The notes below the pieces were generated by a model. It saw only the letters and a program-made list of their open reading frames with translations, was not told where the DNA came from and made no database searches. Of a DNA stretch of 64,000 nt, positions 37,494-46,166 are shown one piece after another; within the stretch, counting starts at the first letter, position 1; each line of letters begins with the position of its first letter. Location: assembly GCA_965216885.1 (NCBI GenBank), contig OZ244208.1, positions 62,001 to 126,000 of the forward strand. The letters are read 5' to 3'. The position numbers were made by a program, and so were the translations under genes. This stretch comes from CAYNJG01 sp965216885 (GTDB lineage: Bacteria; Planctomycetota; Planctomycetia; Pirellulales; Pirellulaceae).

Positions 37494-38402
37494 CTACGCG
37501 ACTCGCCGTTTTGAGTTTCTAACATCAGTTCGGTCGAGAATCTCACGGCAAAGGTTTCGTGTCAAACGCGCCGCCCGGCTGCGGGTGTCGTGGAATTCCA
37601 CAGGTGTGCGATCAGAAACCGCAAGCTTGAAAGCCGAAAGCTCTGGCAGCAAGTTTTCCAGCACCAGCTTGCCGTAGCTCTTTCGTAAGCGTCGTTCGTA
37701 GGCCTTGTGCACCAATAGTCGACCGTCAGAGCGCGTCACTAGGTGGCCGAGTCTACGCAAGTTCGGATTGAGCACTCTCGCATTCTCGACCGCTTGGTGG
37801 ACTGCGCGCAGCCCTTGCGTGCCAAAGTCTTCGGGATTCACCGGAATGACGACCCAATCGGACGCGATCATCGCCGTCCAACTACAACGGTAGAGATTCG
37901 GCGGGCAGTCGATCAGCGCGATATCGAAATTGACTTGGTCCTCGATGAATTCCCGCATCGTGAACTGCGACATTCCGGATTCTTCCGGGCATGGCGCGTT
38001 GTATTGAGCGAGATTCTGATTTGCTGGACAGATGTGAATGCGATCGAACTTCGTGGGATGAATCATCTGTGAGTATTCGCTGAATTCCCACGACTCGTCG
38101 AACAGCGTCGATACCGTGATTTCCGGTGCGAGTTCCTCGACGACGGTGGAGCCAAAGAATCCTTGGCTCACCGAGCCTTGAGGATCAGCGTCGATGACAA
38201 GTACGCGAAATCCAAGTCCTGCATACGCGCCTGCCAAGTGAAAGCACGTGGAGCTCTTCCCCACGCCGCCCTTTTGATTGATCAAACAGAAGGTTTGGGG
38301 ACCGGATTGGGCCGATTGCCACTGGCAATTCTCAGCAACCTCGCGATTTGACTCGGGATTCGGCTTGGTGTTGGAAGAAATGAGCGCTGGGAAATTTATC
38401 AT
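37494..38402 (-). CDS. parA: ParA family partition ATPase
   Basis: 302 residues; the ATG at 38402 is preferred to a GTG 15 bases upstream. Deviant Walker A INQKGGVGKSSTCFHLAGAY, then VLVIDADPQGSVSQGFFG and ALIDCPPNLYRCSWTAM. Divergent from the replication gene with a 55-bp gap. Partners with ParB directly downstream. Confidence 0.92.
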   Translation of the reverse strand: MINFPALISSNTKPNPESNREVAENCQWQSAQSGPQTFCLINQKGGVGKSSTCFHLAGAYAGLGFRVLVIDADPQGSVSQGFFGSTVVEELAPEITVSTLFDESWEFSEYSQMIHPTKFDRIHICPANQNLAQYNAPCPEESGMSQFTMREFIEDQVNFDIALIDCPPNLYRCSWTAMIASDWVVIPVNPEDFGTQGLRAVHQAVENARVLNPNLRRLGHLVTRSDGRLLVHKAYERRLRKSYGKLVLENLLPELSAFKLAVSDRTPVEFHDTRSRAARLTRNLCREILDRTDVRNSKRRVA

Positions 38403-38438
38403 GTTGCTTGGCGGCACCGCGTGCTATGACGAACTGGG

Positions 38439-38453
38439 TTTAACTCAGTTAAA
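38439..38453. promoter_or_regulatory. 15-bp palindrome in the parA-rep intergenic gap
   Basis: TTTAACTCAGTTAAA has 7-bp arms around one central base. It lies between the divergent starts of parA (38402) and the initiator (38458). It could be an autoregulatory operator of ParA, the initiator, or a partition site. Confidence 0.5.
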
Positions 38454-38457
38454 GCAC

Positions 38458-39765
38458 ATGCACCGGAATAGCAGCAAGAGAATTCAGAATGGAGTCGGCC
38501 AGTTGACGATCGTGGAGCACGCGCTCTGCCCGATCGACTCGCGGATGTCACTCATCGAAAGCTATTACCACGAGACAAGTTTCAACTACAGCACAGCCAC
38601 TCGTAATCGCCGCACAGGCCGCGTTCGCGTGTTTTGCCCGCTGGGACTATCACCACAAGACGAACTCGTGCTGTGGGGAATGCTGGCCATCACGTTAGCT
38701 GATGCGGATGCCGACGGTGAGCTACATGTCACGCGGCATTTTTTGCTGAGGCAGCTTGGACTGATTAACGCACAGTCGCGCCGAGGCGGGCGCCAGTACA
38801 GCCAGATCACGAAGGCGATCGAGCGAATCGCAGCTGTTCAGTATTTCAATGACAGCTTCTACGATCCGGTTCGTAGCGAGCATCGCAATATCAACTTTGG
38901 CTTCTTCAGCTATAGCCTGCCGACCGATTTGTCTTCGTCCCGTGCATGGCGGATCATCTGGGACCCGATGTTCTTCCAGTTTGCGAAGGCAGCTCGCGGA
39001 GCCTTGCGGTTCGATCTGGAAACTTATCGGACACTGGATGTCGCGAGCCGACGACTCTACCTGTTCGCGAGCAAGCTGCTTTCTGGCAAGGACGTCACGC
39101 ATCCGATCCACGTTGGCGATCTCGTCACGGGTGTCATGGGGTACGATCCGGACCTAAAGCCCTTCGAACAGAACGCACGTTTGCGAAGGTGCTTGCGCCG
39201 GCTCATCCAGCATGGCGTCCTACGAGATGCCGACACGAAGCTGTACAAGCGGTCGAAGAATCGATATTCAGTCGTAATGGCCAAAGGGATTCTGCTACGG
39301 CAACCGCGCATGAACGTCCACACCGAATCGCCGCTGTTTGAACCGTTACGCGAAATCGGATTCGATACCCGCGGAGCCCAGTGGCTGCTGTCGAAATACG
39401 CGACGCATCTAGTGCGCGAATGGGTCGACATAACTCTGGCTGCTAAAGAAAGATTCGGAATGCAGTTTTTCAATCGTAGTCCGGCGGCCTTCCTTCGCTT
39501 CTACTTGAAACGCGCTGCAGCCGGAACGGACGGGCCGCCAGATTGGTGGTACGACATCCGTAAGGCCGAAGAAAACGCACGAGCCGAGCGGGCGAGGAAA
39601 CGTCGTTCAACGCAAGTGCCCGATCAGCTTCCGAAGAAGGCGATGGATTCGCTCGACAGTGTGCGCGATGACATCTTCCATCAATTTCTTGCCGCCGGTC
39701 AATCGGAAAAGCAAGCGACCGAAAACGCTCGCCGCTTCAAAGCCGCATCGCGATCAAAGCGCTAG
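38458..39765 (+). CDS. plasmid replication initiator (RPA/RepA-like)
   Basis: I chose the ATG at 38458, the first that clears the parA start and the palindrome; earlier ATGs would overlap parA. 435 residues. RVRVFCPLGLSPQDELVLWG, HFLLRQLGLINAQS, TYRTLDVASRRLYLFASKLL and NRYSVVMAKGILL suit the winged-helix replication initiator protein A family. An iteron array with a DnaA-box-like site lies directly downstream. Confidence 0.65.
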   Translation: MHRNSSKRIQNGVGQLTIVEHALCPIDSRMSLIESYYHETSFNYSTATRNRRTGRVRVFCPLGLSPQDELVLWGMLAITLADADADGELHVTRHFLLRQLGLINAQSRRGGRQYSQITKAIERIAAVQYFNDSFYDPVRSEHRNINFGFFSYSLPTDLSSSRAWRIIWDPMFFQFAKAARGALRFDLETYRTLDVASRRLYLFASKLLSGKDVTHPIHVGDLVTGVMGYDPDLKPFEQNARLRRCLRRLIQHGVLRDADTKLYKRSKNRYSVVMAKGILLRQPRMNVHTESPLFEPLREIGFDTRGAQWLLSKYATHLVREWVDITLAAKERFGMQFFNRSPAAFLRFYLKRAAAGTDGPPDWWYDIRKAEENARAERARKRRSTQVPDQLPKKAMDSLDSVRDDIFHQFLAAGQSEKQATENARRFKAASRSKR

Positions 39766-39806
39766 CTCCCTGACAGGACCTCAACCAAGACAACCCATTT
39801 GATTTC

Positions 39807-40046
39807 AAGTACTTTTGATCAGGTACTTTGTACATTTCCGATCGTTCGCAACCCCGCCCGAAATAATCAGTCATCACGGCAGCTTACCGACAGCACTTGA
39901 GTGCCGAGGCTTCCAAAGTATGTCGGAAGCGACACGTGTCGGAATATTTCTATGTCGCAAGCGACACGTGATCACCGTCAAAAACTATGTCGGAAGCGAC
40001 ACGCATTGGCGTCGACTACAACAGTAGTTGTCCACAAGTTATTAAC
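39807..40046 (+). other. candidate plasmid origin (oriV) with iterons and DnaA-box-like site
   Basis: Three copies of an 18-mer, TATGTCGGAAGCGACACG (second copy with CA for GA), lie at 39919-39936, 39951-39968 and 39986-40003. Each holds TGTCG and CGACA as inverted halves. CGACACGTGTCG at 39930-39941 makes a further palindrome. TTGTCCACA (40028-40036) is one base from a DnaA box and AT-rich bases follow. At 39807-39828 AAGTAC and GTACTT form an inverted repeat. Together with rep and parAB this is a standard origin layout. Confidence 0.65.
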
Positions 40047-40166
40047 AGCGCTCCACCTGCTACCAAATGCTCTTGATGACTGCTATTGCGAGCCAAAGCA
40101 TGACGAGCTGAGCCACAGCTTTCGGATAGGCAACAATCGCGCCCATGGCCAAGATTGCAAAGAAGA

Positions 40167-40898
40167 TTATTTGAGCTGACACCGTACGCCACCAGTCTGA
40201 GGTGTGAGGGTGTTGCCAGATAGTTTTCCAAGCAGGCCGATCGCCGCCCGTGTGTCGGCCAATGCCTCATGGGCATCGCTGGGATTTAGCGGGACATCGA
40301 AGTATTCGCAGAGCGTCCCGAGACGAAAATCATCAGGACGAGTGAGATGGGGATTCTCATGAAAGAACCAATAAGCTCGTTGCAGCGTGCAGAATACGCG
40401 ATATGAAGCGGGTAGGAATATGTCTAGTCGATCGAACCATTCCGTCAGGAATGGCCCGTCAAATTGGCTGTTGTGGGATGCGAGCTGAGCGACTTGAAAT
40501 ACCGACAAATCACGCCGGAAAACTTCGACGTTCGCGTGCCGACGTAAGAACCGGGCGAAGGCCCAAGCGGCTTTCTTCGGAGCCACGGCTGACCGCTTCC
40601 ATTCTGGTCGGCGGTAGTGAACCCGTCGAAGTGCATCGGGGCATGCCTTCGTCTCGTCGAACCGAACTTTCACCTCAAAAACTTCGCGTTCATTGAAGTG
40701 CTCATCAATCGCGACCGCCGCAATTTGGATGATGGGCCGGTGGGTTTCCAGCCCACCGGTTTCGAGGTCAAACACGACCAACTGAGTGTCAAAGCTACCG
40801 GAGCTGCTCGATTCGACTGTAGGACTGTGACTGATCGCGGCGGATGGCCGCAGCCTCAGATGCCCTACACGTCGCCCGTAGACGCCTCGCGTTTTCAC
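40167..40898 (-). CDS. DnaQ/epsilon-like 3'-5' exonuclease
   Basis: 243 residues. DEDDh motifs: VVFDLETGGLETHRPIIQIA (D, E), ASHNSQFDGPFLTEWF (N-x-x-FD) and SDAHEALADTRAAIGLLGKL (H, D). The N-terminal 35 residues look disordered. Degrades DNA or RNA from 3' ends; its place next to oriV suggests plasmid replication or repair. Overlaps the upstream gene by four bases. Confidence 0.85.
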   Translation of the reverse strand: MKTRGVYGRRVGHLRLRPSAAISHSPTVESSSSGSFDTQLVVFDLETGGLETHRPIIQIAAVAIDEHFNEREVFEVKVRFDETKACPDALRRVHYRRPEWKRSAVAPKKAAWAFARFLRRHANVEVFRRDLSVFQVAQLASHNSQFDGPFLTEWFDRLDIFLPASYRVFCTLQRAYWFFHENPHLTRPDDFRLGTLCEYFDVPLNPSDAHEALADTRAAIGLLGKLSGNTLTPQTGGVRCQLK

Positions 40899-41173
40899 GC
40901 AGCCTCTTCTGCGGGCCTTTGTGAGTCATTTCGCTTGCACTCCGCGATCGCGTCGTCGGCAACTTCGTGTAATCTCAACGAATTCAAAACATCTTGTTCG
41001 TCGAGCCAATGCGTCTCTTCCCAAACCGGCTTGCCAAACTCGTCCTCCTCCTTCTTGTAAGGCCGATACACGATAGTTGAGTACTGCGGTCCGTATTTGC
41101 CAGGTTTGCGAACGATTTTCATTCTCATCCGGCCGCGACGGTCTTCGTAAATGGTTTCGACTTCTGTGCTCAT
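40895..41173 (-). CDS. hypothetical protein coupled to exonuclease
   Basis: 92 residues (MSTEVETIYEDRRGRMRMKI, TIVYRPYKKEEDEFGKP). GAGGA-type ribosome-binding site before the ATG. Shares four bases with the exonuclease start, so translation is coupled. No domain recognised. Confidence 0.6.
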   Translation of the reverse strand: MSTEVETIYEDRRGRMRMKIVRKPGKYGPQYSTIVYRPYKKEEDEFGKPVWEETHWLDEQDVLNSLRLHEVADDAIAECKRNDSQRPAEEAA

Positions 41174-41292
41174 GTTTTCCTCCTTGATCGATGATTAGTC
41201 GTAATTTCTGACCAATCGACTATCACAAAGGAAGAGAAACCGCAAATCGCGGTGAATGAAACTGCGGTCGTTTCAGGCACCAGTTTTGAGGA

Positions 41293-41616
41293 TCAGCTTT
41301 CGAGTTCGCTTGCCGGTGCTGTTCCCATGGCAGCTCGACGAATGTGGAGAATTCGCACTTCGTCATCGGCGATGGTAAACAAAGCTCGGTATGTTCCGAC
41401 TCGTTTTCCGAAGTTGAACTGACGTACCTCCTGCTCGACGAGCGCACTCTCGGCTGCCAGCGGGCACCGTTCGGGATTCGAGGCGAGCGTCTGCAGCGCA
41501 TCGTGAAAGCGATTAAGCCAGTTCGCGGCCGTTTCCGGTGCGTGCTTGGCAGCTCGCTCGTAGTATTCACGCAGACTGGACTTTGCGTTGGCTGTGATGA
41601 CAACGCGAAACTTCAT
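41293..41616 (-). CDS. ParE/RelE-family toxin
   Basis: 107 residues. FRVVITANAKSSLREYYERA and GKRVGTYRALFTIADDEV, ILHIRRA fit the ParE toxin fold (DNA gyrase inhibitors; some relatives are ribosome-dependent RNases). Stop-start overlap of four bases with the antitoxin gene. A plasmid-addiction role is likely here. Confidence 0.85.
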   Translation of the reverse strand: MKFRVVITANAKSSLREYYERAAKHAPETAANWLNRFHDALQTLASNPERCPLAAESALVEQEVRQFNFGKRVGTYRALFTIADDEVRILHIRRAAMGTAPASELES

Positions 41617-41849
41617 GCGTCTTTGGCGATTCCGAATTCGTTGCGAATGTCGTCAAATGCTTCGTCCAGAGGCTCAACTCGTCCAGCGGCGACATCCTCC
41701 AAACCGGCTTTGATTCCGCGGACAGCTTCCTCGCGATCACGTTGCATGAGGCGAAGTGCATACTCAACAACGGCTTCTTGGTCTGAGAAATTGCCGTTGG
41801 CGATTTCGCTGTCCACGAATTCCTTGATGTCGGGTGATAGTTCGCTCAC
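41613..41849 (-). CDS. ParD-like antitoxin
   Basis: 78 residues: IKEFVDSEIANGNFSDQEAV, VEYALRLMQRDREEAVRGIK, the ribbon-helix-helix N-terminus and the toxin-binding tail of ParD/CC2985-type antitoxins. First gene of the pair. Confidence 0.85.
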   Translation of the reverse strand: MSELSPDIKEFVDSEIANGNFSDQEAVVEYALRLMQRDREEAVRGIKAGLEDVAAGRVEPLDEAFDDIRNEFGIAKDA

Positions 41850-42045
41850 GTGACTGTCCTTCGTTTCGCAACTGGGTTAGACGGAGTCCTACCAGAATAC
41901 CACGATCCCAGTCTCAAATGGAAGGTTTCTGTCTCGGGCGGTCAATCACGCCGCAACCTGGTTCGACCGTTCTTCGGCTTGAATCAGCGAAAAGATGAGC
42001 CGATGCCGTGACATTCCCGCTGGTACTGGTATGGTTCTCGACGTA

Positions 42046-42269
42046 GGCGAGCATTCCACTCGCCGGTCGTCATGCTCATGTGTAACGCATTCACTTGAAG
42101 CCGGTCGCGATAGCGGTCGGAAGAAGAGTGATTGAGCTGATTTCTCCTGACGGGGACAGCGGGTTCGGGAATCGTGGTCTCATCAACCGCGGATAAGGAC
42201 CGGGAGCCTTGCCAGCTTCCCTTCGTCATAGACGATGTGCTGGCTCTTAGCGCTGAGTACGTGGAGACG
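42046..42269 (+). ncRNA. 5' exon of candidate giant structured RNA
   Basis: The stretch before the group II intron carries hairpins at 42046-42064 (GGCGAG/CTCGCC), 42101-42120 (CCG, CGC-GATA-GCG, CGG), 42202-42221 (GGGAGC/GCTTCCC) and 42224-42234 (CGTC-ATA-GACG). No credible gene. The last bases (CGCTGAG at 42251-42257, ACG at 42259-42261) can pair with the other side of the intron. The true 5' end is not known and may lie nearer 41930. Confidence 0.45.
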
Positions 42270-42804
42270 GTGCGTCGTGGTACGCAACAAGGCTAATTGC
42301 CGACTGAGTCGGCCGGAGTTCAAGGTAAATGACTCCGAGGTGAACCAACTTACCTGCAATCTGAAAGGAGGAGGGGACAAGAGCATGTTGGTAAAGCGGG
42401 AAGCGTTCGAAGGCGTGTATAGCGCGGTCCCGCGACACCTGAGCGATATGGTTAAAGCTTGATTGCTTGAACCCTAACAGCCAGTGGTGCAGAGGTACAC
42501 TCGTCGGTAGCACGCCTGCACGCCGACGGCATCGGGAGTTGCGGTATCCGCGTCTCGACCGCAAGACACCTTGCCCGATGCAACGATGAGCAGTGAGCTC
42601 ATTTAAGGCTGTGAGTTGGGAACCTAAGTCGCTCTACCGTTCCTTGTTGACGGAACACGAGATTGCCTACGGGGCGAGAGCCCTATGGTAACGGAGCCTT
42701 CGTAGTAGTCGTGGGAGTAACGCCCCACCAGGGAGAACGGGAGAGCCGTTCACAGGGCGAAGGAAGGCAGGTAGTTGGATGTTAAACATTGTGAGGTACG
42801 CAGG

Positions 42805-44634
42805 ATGCGAACAGCCGAAACGATACTAAGCATCATTTGTGAACGTGGACAGCGGCGACTGCCCTTGAAGGGTGTGTACCGACTGCTCTACCAAAAGGAC
42901 CTGTATCTGAAAGCCTATGGGAAGCTATATCGCAACCAAGGCGCCATGACACAGGGGGTTACGGAGGAGACCGTGGACGGAATGTCCGAAGCTAAAATCG
43001 ACTCGATCATCGAAACGCTGCGTTATGAGCGGTATCGATGGTCGCCGGTTAGGCGCACGCACATTCCAAAGAAGAACGGCAAGAAGCGACCGCTAGGATT
43101 GCCAACTTGGTCGGATAAGCTCCTGCAGGAAGTTATCCGTTCCATCTTGGAAGCCTACTATGAGCCGCAATTCAGTGACCGTTCTCACGGGTTCCGACCG
43201 AATCGAGGTTGCCATACGGCGCTGCTGCAAATTCGTCAGAGTGGCAAAGCGACTAAGTGGTTCATTGAAGGCGATATTTCTGCCTGCTTCGACGAGATTG
43301 ATCATTCAGTCTTGATCGAGATATTGGCAGAGCGCATTCACGACCAACGCTTTCTGCGACTGATCCGAAATCTGCTGCACGCTGGCTACCTGGAAGATTG
43401 GAAATTCAACCAAACCTACAGCGGCGTGCCGCAAGGAGGAGTTGTAAGTCCGATACTTTCGAACCTCGTACTCGACCGATTGGATAAGTATGTCGAAACG
43501 GAACTCGTTCCGAAACACACTCGCGGCGCTCGCCGAAAGTCGTATCCACCGTACGTCTTGCACGCTGTGAAGGCATCGCAAGCTCGGAAGCGAGGTGACG
43601 TGGACAAAGCGCGGGAGCACGCCCTTGCGGCGCAGAAGCTTCCATCACGCGAACCACATGATCCCAACTTTCGACGCTTGTGGTACGTCAGGTATGCAGA
43701 CGACTTTCTGTTGGGGTACGTAGGTCCAAAGGCGGAAGCCGTGAAAATCAAGCAGCACATCAGCTCGTTTCTACGCGAACGATTGAAGCTGCGGCTTAGT
43801 GACGAGAAAACCTTAATCACACATGCAGTAGACGAAAAGGCTCGTTTTCTAGGTTACGAAGTTCACGTGCATCACGTCGACCATAAGCATACGAAGGGGC
43901 GACGTTCCATAAACGGAAGCGTCGGTCTACGGGTGCCAGAGTCCGTCATTCGGAAGCAATGCGCCAAGTACATGCGATATGGGAAACCTACTCACCTACC
44001 AGAACGGTTGAACGATAGTCCGTACAGCATCGTGACCCAATACCAGGCGGAGTACAGCGGAGTCGTGCAGTATTACCGCATGGCGTACAACCTGCATCGG
44101 CTAAGCCGGCTGAAGTGGATTGCAGAACGGTCGTTAGTCCAGACGCTGGCGAATAAACTTCGCACCAGCGTTCCAAAGATTTACCGACGGTTTGGAGGGA
44201 CCCTGTTGACCATGGAGGGGGACTACAAAGTCATCCGGGTGATTGTGGAACGCCCCAAGAAGCGACCGCTGGTCGCTCACTTTGGAGGTATTCCACTTCG
44301 CTGGAGTCTATGGAAGGCGATTGGCGATACGCCAAGCACGGTGTGGAGTGGAAGAAGTGAAGTGGAGCAGCGGATGCTTCGGGACACCTGTGAGCTTTGT
44401 GGCGCTATCGGCCCTGTCGAGATGCACCACATTAACAAGCTTGCTGACCTGACTGGAGCAACCCGTTGGGAAAGAGTCATGAGTGCCCGTCGACGCAAAA
44501 CGTTGGCGGTCTGTCATGATTGTCACTGCAAGATCCACTACGGACAACACGATGGTCCACGGCTATCAAAATCAACTACTGGAGAGCCACGTGAGAAGGA
44601 AACTCTCACGCGTGGTTCGGAGGGGAGTTGTTGA
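42805..44634 (+). CDS. ltrA: group II intron reverse transcriptase/maturase with HNH endonuclease domain
   Basis: ATG at 42805; a TTG 30 bases earlier is possible. RT blocks: IPKKNGKKRPLGLPTWSDKL, SHGFRPNRGCHTAL, FIEGDISACFDEIDHSVLI, SGVPQGGVVSPILSNLVLD and the catalytic VRYADDFLLGY. The maturase X region follows, and a C-terminal HNH zinc module (CELCGAIGPVEMHHI, CHDCHCKIHYG). It promotes splicing and retrohoming of the intron. The reading frame runs through domain V, so the last codons lie on the ribozyme core. Confidence 0.93.
   Translation: MRTAETILSIICERGQRRLPLKGVYRLLYQKDLYLKAYGKLYRNQGAMTQGVTEETVDGMSEAKIDSIIETLRYERYRWSPVRRTHIPKKNGKKRPLGLPTWSDKLLQEVIRSILEAYYEPQFSDRSHGFRPNRGCHTALLQIRQSGKATKWFIEGDISACFDEIDHSVLIEILAERIHDQRFLRLIRNLLHAGYLEDWKFNQTYSGVPQGGVVSPILSNLVLDRLDKYVETELVPKHTRGARRKSYPPYVLHAVKASQARKRGDVDKAREHALAAQKLPSREPHDPNFRRLWYVRYADDFLLGYVGPKAEAVKIKQHISSFLRERLKLRLSDEKTLITHAVDEKARFLGYEVHVHHVDHKHTKGRRSINGSVGLRVPESVIRKQCAKYMRYGKPTHLPERLNDSPYSIVTQYQAEYSGVVQYYRMAYNLHRLSRLKWIAERSLVQTLANKLRTSVPKIYRRFGGTLLTMEGDYKVIRVIVERPKKRPLVAHFGGIPLRWSLWKAIGDTPSTVWSGRSEVEQRMLRDTCELCGAIGPVEMHHINKLADLTGATRWERVMSARRRKTLAVCHDCHCKIHYGQHDGPRLSKSTTGEPREKETLTRGSEGSC
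44584..44618 (+). ncRNA. group II intron domain V
   Basis: A 35-nt hairpin beginning GAGCCAC (with the AGC triad) and ending GTGGTTC. The upper stem GTGAGA/TCTCAC holds an AGGAAAC loop and a GC bulge on the 3' side. This is the catalytic core of group II introns. Confidence 0.85.
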
Positions 44635-44681
44635 AAAAGTGTTTCAGGTTACTGAAACAACTCGTTGGCTTCTTACCCTAC

Positions 44682-45990
44682 CGTTCGCTCAGAGCGATGG
44701 AGGCTCGTTGGCGTAAACCCGATTGAATTCATGCTCCATTTGTTTCGGAGAAGATTTCGCCGTCGGAGTAATCCCAGCGTTCTATCCAATGGCATTCTCT
44801 GACAATAGAGATTGGGAATTCGGGCGATGCGGAAAGACTTTCTTCGCTTTCTCATTTATTTGCGAATGAAAGCCGTGTCGGTGAAGTGATCGCTTCGGCG
44901 ATGCTTCTCTGTTGCAACCATTGCAACTGACAAAGCGGGTGATCTCATGCGAGAGAATCCCGTCCGTGGGGTTCGGACTTGATTGGCTTCAATCGAGTTC
45001 GTTCAACGCGGCTGGCGTGGGGAGCTGTTGTCTGGTGACAGGCGACACCGGGGCTGACACCCTCGGGTATCGAGCCAAAAACTCGAACGTGAAAAGCTCA
45101 ACCATGAAAGGCGCAATCGAATACGTAAGAGAGCGCTTGCCAGTAAGACTTTGAAGAGACGGTGCCGAACCGTGAATATCTGTGTGGGGTTGGTACCCCG
45201 AGCTTCTGGTTTCGTAGGTGGGAAATCAGTCATGCACGCATGGCTGGAAAGTATGGCTTGTCGGAAGACAGCACATACCCACGCGGACCGGGTCATTGGC
45301 CCTAGCGACGTGACTTCAGAGTCGAAGACCGACACTAACGCAGGAAGCACTGCGGCCTCCGGGTTTGGCAACTCGGTGCATGGTTTGTCGACCATGTGGA
45401 AGTAGCGAATGCCGATCGAGCGACCAACGGGAGCGATTTTTCGCAACCGAGCGGTAGCTCGCATTGGCTGGCGGTCCTACCGCCTCGTCAAAAGCCGTAG
45501 TGTGGGAGCGTGGCCTGAGTAGAACTCGTGCGGAAGCGCGAGCGATGTTTCGAGCGAAGGCTCGTACATGGTCCGGTGGAGCTTCTTTTCTTGGAAGCAC
45601 CATTCGGATTGTGCGTGGCAAGGCAGTCACGGCTCGTCTGCTGATTGGGAGTGATGTCCCGATCATTGGCAGGAACGAAAGGGCTGAGGGGCTTGAGATT
45701 GTATCGGTGTTTTTCACCCGTGCTTTAGCACGCAATCAGTCGAAGACCCCGTCAGGAGATGTATGGTCGACGCTCAATAGTGAGCGTCGGCTTCCTTGGC
45801 TGGCAGCGATGCGGCTTGAGGTGGCTACTTGGAAAAGTGGCTTCCTCTGGCGGCGGACTGACGACGAACACTCGACTTGCGTCTTGCGACGGATCGAGTG
45901 TTCGGCTGAGGTTATTTTTTGCAGGCACTATGTATTGGGGCAGTGCACTGACGAAACCAGTGCAAACTAAGCCATCGACACATAGTGACT
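44682..45990 (+). ncRNA. 3' exon of candidate giant structured RNA
   Basis: About 1.3 kb with no credible gene but a dense series of perfect hairpins. Examples: 44883-44907 (ATCGC-TTCG-GCGAT within GAAG/CTTC), 44911-44927 (GTTGCAA/TTGCAAC), 44974-45001 (12 bp with G-U, loop GCTT), 45186-45199 (GGGGT-TGGT-ACCCC), 45251-45278 (GTATG, TGTC-GGAA-GACA, CATAC), 45379-45396, 45448-45461, 45470-45484, 45525-45542 (GGAA loop), 45551-45564, 45719-45732, 45768-45789 (9 bp), 45866-45903 (10 bp plus inner CGTC/GACG), 45926-45987 (8 bp around a 6-bp hairpin). UUCG and GGAA loops read on the + strand. Structure may continue to about 46150. Confidence 0.6.
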
Positions 45991-46166
45991 GCCAAGCAAC
46001 GTGCGAGAAGTACTGGCTCGTGATCGCGACTTCTGTTCTGTCGAGACCACTTCACCGTACCCGAGCACGTCTGCTTACGCCAAGGATTTTTCATGGAAGA
46101 ACGGCACCGGGGTTCTGGCCGCAACAACCCCATCTTTTGTTGATTGCAGTAACCCAGCGAGGAACC

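Larger units (their letters stand above)
42270..44681 (+). mobile_element. group II intron with RT/maturase
   Basis: The 5' end is GTGCG at 42270. The last six exon bases, GAGACG (IBS1, 42264-42269), are complementary to CGTCTC at 42551-42556, which sits in the loop of the GCGGT/ACCGC hairpin as an EBS1 should. Domain V is at 44584-44618. The end is placed at the C of CCCTAC (44681) by the AY rule, with a few bases of doubt. The intron is in the same direction as the RNA it interrupts, so splicing could restore it. Confidence 0.85.

Noticed and set aside
39919..40003. CRISPR array
   Set aside because: Only three 18-bp repeats with 14- and 17-bp gaps, no cas genes, and adjacent to a replication initiator. 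They are iterons.
41984..42229. Minus-strand open frame of 81 codons before the intron
   Set aside because: No start signal or known motif. The stretch contains hairpins that match the candidate RNA exon.
45464..45970. Open frame of 168 codons inside the structured RNA
   Set aside because: No ribosome-binding site, no recognisable domain, an odd Arg/Ser-rich composition, and it covers several perfect hairpins. Better explained as chance in a GC-rich RNA gene.
44682..46160. HEARO/OMEGA-type RNA with IsrB or TnpB partner
   Set aside because: The only HNH domain nearby belongs to the intron's RT. The following 247-aa protein has no RuvC or HNH motif.
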